Origin: an uncultured Bacteroidales bacterium
GTDB lineage: Bacteria; Bacteroidota; Bacteroidia; Bacteroidales; Bacteroidaceae
Direction of reading: 5' to 3'
NCBI GenBank assembly: GCA_902798615.1
Contig: CADBXL010000005.1
Span: 1-64,000, forward strand
Length of the DNA stretch: 64,000 bases
The translations under genes were made by a program, and so were the position numbers. The notes beneath the pieces were generated by a model. That model worked only from the letters and a program-made list of their open reading frames with translations, made no database searches and was not told the DNA's origin. Position 1 is the stretch's first letter; the number at the start of each line of letters is the position of its first letter. This document shows positions 62,391 to 64,000 of this stretch, one piece after another.

Positions 62391-62398
62391 CAAAGATA
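62391..62398 (-). promoter_or_regulatory. -7 box of the slyD-like gene
   Basis: Minus-strand TATCTTTG, 27 nt upstream of the ATG. No -33 element at the usual distance. Confidence 0.65.
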
Positions 62399-62573
62399 CT
62401 AAAAAATAATTACAAAATAGCATTCTAATAAAAAAAAGTGATGCGCTGAGAATTCCATATTTTTAGAAATTCCTAACCGTTGTAAAGAATATTAATTTTT
62501 CAGCAATCTCATATGAGTTCTATGAAACGACATTATTTACTTTTCCAACTCTAATTTTCTCCCAACCATAGGA

Positions 62574-62622
62574 ATGGGATTTACAACGGATTTACAACGG
62601 ATTTGCAGCGGACTTACAGTTA
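62574..62622. repeat. 11-nt periodic array (locus H)
   Basis: AACGG-type units with CG at 62587, 62598 and 62609 (AACGGATTTAC, AACGGATTTGC, AGCGGACTTAC); a leading ATGGGATTTAC unit is in phase. Confidence 0.85.
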
Positions 62623-62624
62623 GC

Positions 62625-63170
62625 CTTAAAATCATCAAATTCTGGTTATTTTAGGTTGTTTATTCCGACGGTCATGCTTTGTATTAGAATGCCTATTATG
62701 ATAAATAAAGTATTTTGCAAGGTCTATTCTACTTAATGTGTTTTAAAGATTATTTTTAGGCAAACATAGAATTTCAAAGACAAAATAATGAACTGTACTC
62801 TACTCTTTTGCTTCAGGAAAGAAATAAAAAAATAAATTCGACGGGCTGCTTTAGTTTGTCGAGCTTAAATGAACAATTAATTCTGCTTGATGGATCTAAT
62901 CGAATAATATAAAAATAAGACGAAATCAGGTACAAAATTCTTGCTTTTTGCCTTGAAACTACATAAATTTGTCGCAAATTAGCTGAAAATTTGGATAATA
63001 ATTCAAGCCATATTAGCCTCAAAAATGTCACGATTTTACTCGATTTAGGCCAAATTTTATGCTTTTTGGCAGCAAAAAACAAATGCTCGAACTTTTAGTC
63101 CACATATTTTGAATCTTCTATAGCCATCGCAACATACTTAATATCAAACAAATACGCACATAAAGACCTA
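62625..63170. other. AT-rich stretch without recognised genes
   Basis: Open frames here are short, Lys/Ile/Asn-rich and start far from any promoter-like sequence. I see no gene, RNA or clear repeat. Confidence 0.6.
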
Positions 63171-63176
63171 TACGGC

Positions 63177-63308
63177 GTTGCAGTGTTGCAGTTGTTGCAG
63201 TAAAAAACAGGACTATATGAAAAGTTAAAATAAACTCTATATTTATATATAAATATAGAAGTATTTTTGGTATTGGAAATACCTTTTTGAGAACTGCAAC
63301 ACTGCAAC
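63177..63308. repeat. Inverted GTTGCAGT array around a perfect AT palindrome
   Basis: GTTGCAGT occurs at 63177, 63185 and 63194. The inverse AACTGCAACACTGCAAC is at 63292-63308. Between them is a perfect 22-bp palindrome (63237-63258, CTATATTTATA and its inverse) and a small GGTATT/AATACC hairpin. The layout copies that of the GTAAC island at the left edge with a different motif. Confidence 0.85.
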
Positions 63309-63419
63309 ATAATGTTGTCGTTTCCAGATTTCGGTTGACAGTTTTTACTCCCTTTCCTTCAGTGGTGAAAAAAACAAAAAAAGTTGACAAAAAATTCGTG
63401 AACCGCAATGACAATGTTG

Positions 63420-63427
63420 TACCTTTG
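63420..63427 (+). promoter_or_regulatory. -7 box upstream of an untranslated structured region
   Basis: TACCTTTG followed by GCACTC. The downstream frame (to 63665) is not convincing as a gene. Confidence 0.55.
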
Positions 63428-63494
63428 CACTCGAAAGATTAAACACGCACCGGCTTACAACCAACGTTCGATATCTTTCGAGTGTAAGGTGCGT
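63428..63494 (+). other. Interleaved inverted repeats with pseudoknot topology
   Basis: CACTCGAAAGAT (63428-63439) has a perfect inverse at 63473-63484. ACGCACC (63445-63451) has its inverse GGTGCGT at 63488-63494. The order A, B, A', B' is that of an H-type pseudoknot. Further hairpins (CCTTCAA/TTGAAGG) follow at about 63535-63575. No known riboswitch class is recognised. Confidence 0.6.
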
Positions 63495-63710
63495 TGTTAC
63501 TCGGAAAATGAGAAAGAAGCATCCTCTCCCGCCCCCCTTCAAAGTCACAATCCGGATGAGACTCTTGAAGGAGAAAACAGAGGGAGAATGAAACGGCAAA
63601 TGTCTCACCTTCGTTCTTTGACAGACTTACATACCCCAAAAATAGGAGCAATATTTGTTCAGTAACGAAAATCGTCGAATTCATGCTAATCTACGATAAT
63701 TCTTGAAAGA

Positions 63711-63750
63711 AATTGTCCACTGTCCTAAGATATGCTTAGAATAGTGGACA
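63711..63750. repeat. Inverted repeat
   Basis: TTGTCCACT and AGTGGACAA arms enclose CCTAAG/CTTAG. It lies next to the terminator of small RNA copy 2 but has no T run of its own in the plus direction. Confidence 0.65.
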
Positions 63751-63822
63751 AAAAAAATTGATTGTCTCACGACAACCAATCTTTATTAACCTTAATAATC
63801 TAATACCATGAAAAACACGATG
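63750..63822 (-). ncRNA. Candidate small RNA with mini-ORF and terminator, copy 2
   Basis: Read on the minus strand, the 36 nt after the -7 box are identical to copy 1 at 30.8 kb, including the ATGGTATTAGATTATTAA mini-ORF. The 3' half differs: stem ATTGGTTGTC with GACAATCAAT, a GTGA loop, then eight U (terminator 63750-63780). No gene follows on this strand for over 1 kb. Confidence 0.75.
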
Positions 63823-63853
63823 CAAAGATACGATTTTTTTTCCGTACTTGCAA
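63823..63853 (-). promoter_or_regulatory. Promoter of the small RNA, copy 2
   Basis: Minus-strand TATCTTTG (63830-63823) with TTG (63853-63851) 20 nt upstream. Confidence 0.87.
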
Positions 63854-64000
63854 GAATTTTACTTGTTTTTATTTGGAATTTTACATTAATTAAATGTTTT
63901 GCCATCCCATTTAAGATTCGTTTTCAAAACCAATGGCAAAAATGCCTTTTTTTCGTCAGAACTCATTAATGGCATAGAATACTCAATATTGAGCTGTTTC

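Noticed and set aside
62813-63414. Several minus-strand frames of 71-98 residues
   Set aside because: They overlap the GTTGCAGT island and AT-rich DNA, have biased composition and no promoter.
63408-63665. 85-residue frame at the right edge
   Set aside because: Its ATG lies upstream of the -7 box and the frame runs through the interleaved inverted repeats; it looks like a non-coding structured region.

Overview
The window is chromosomal DNA from a member of the Bacteroidota, most likely an anaerobic, plant-fibre-degrading Prevotella or a close relative. Evidence: at least twenty promoters fit the Bacteroidota pattern TTTG / about 20 nt / TAnnTTTG; there are almost no Shine-Dalgarno sequences; secreted glycosidases carry C-terminal tails of the NLNGQ..GIYI..GKKV type; a one-piece pyruvate:ferredoxin oxidoreductase, rubrerythrin and OxyR occur together; and the sigma-54 regulator / LptE / TPR protein / SecG gene order is present. 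No rRNA, tRNA, CRISPR array, intact insertion sequence or prophage gene was found.

Layout. 1-8 kb: pyruvate:ferredoxin oxidoreductase, a stand-alone AAA ATPase, an ATP-grasp-like protein, GreA and TcdA. 8-16 kb: a secreted CotH-type protein, a DUF2461 gene broken by an amber codon, two small AraC-type HTH paralogues flanking a VanZ-like protein, an orphan LytS-type histidine kinase and a secreted protein. 15.8-17.7 kb: a thioredoxin-rubrerythrin-oxyR stress operon with an OxyR-like operator. 18-30 kb: carbohydrate enzymes (GH30, a DUF1573-GH3 fusion), MgtC, a His-rich secreted protein, an SGNH hydrolase, an aldo/keto reductase and an esterase. 30-35 kb: plsC-pyrC, envelope proteins and an FtsB-like protein. 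35-45 kb: dnaX, rlmN, pdxA, the sigma-54 regulator-lptE-TPR-secG cluster, lemA-M48 protease and fluC. 45.5-51.5 kb: etfB-etfA-acyl-CoA dehydrogenase, a MATE exporter and a methyltransferase. 51.5-62.4 kb: aldose epimerase, phosphohexomutase, rlmH, a GH106-like enzyme, a flavoprotein/AlaX/YkvA/CDF operon, aroC and a SlyD-like isomerase. 62.4-64 kb is gene-poor.

The genes are mostly ordinary; the long intergenic regions are not. (1) Two unlinked loci (30.8 kb plus strand, 63.8 kb minus strand) share an identical 44-nt block, from the -7 box through an AUG-5-codon-stop mini-ORF, followed by two different intrinsic terminators and no gene. They look like a small-RNA family. (2) At least eight intergenic loci hold degenerate arrays with an exact 11-nt period, often two inverted half-arrays facing a centre. 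(3) Four loci consist of island-specific short motifs (GTAAC, GGTAACA, GGTGTAATAC, GTTGCAGT) in inverted clusters, three of them around AT-rich palindromes. (4) Short gene junctions are built from 7-nt periodic sequence. (5) Three leader RNAs share a GYGCGYYAGCC hairpin. None of this is explained by coding sequence, and all of it was read by eye without database searches.
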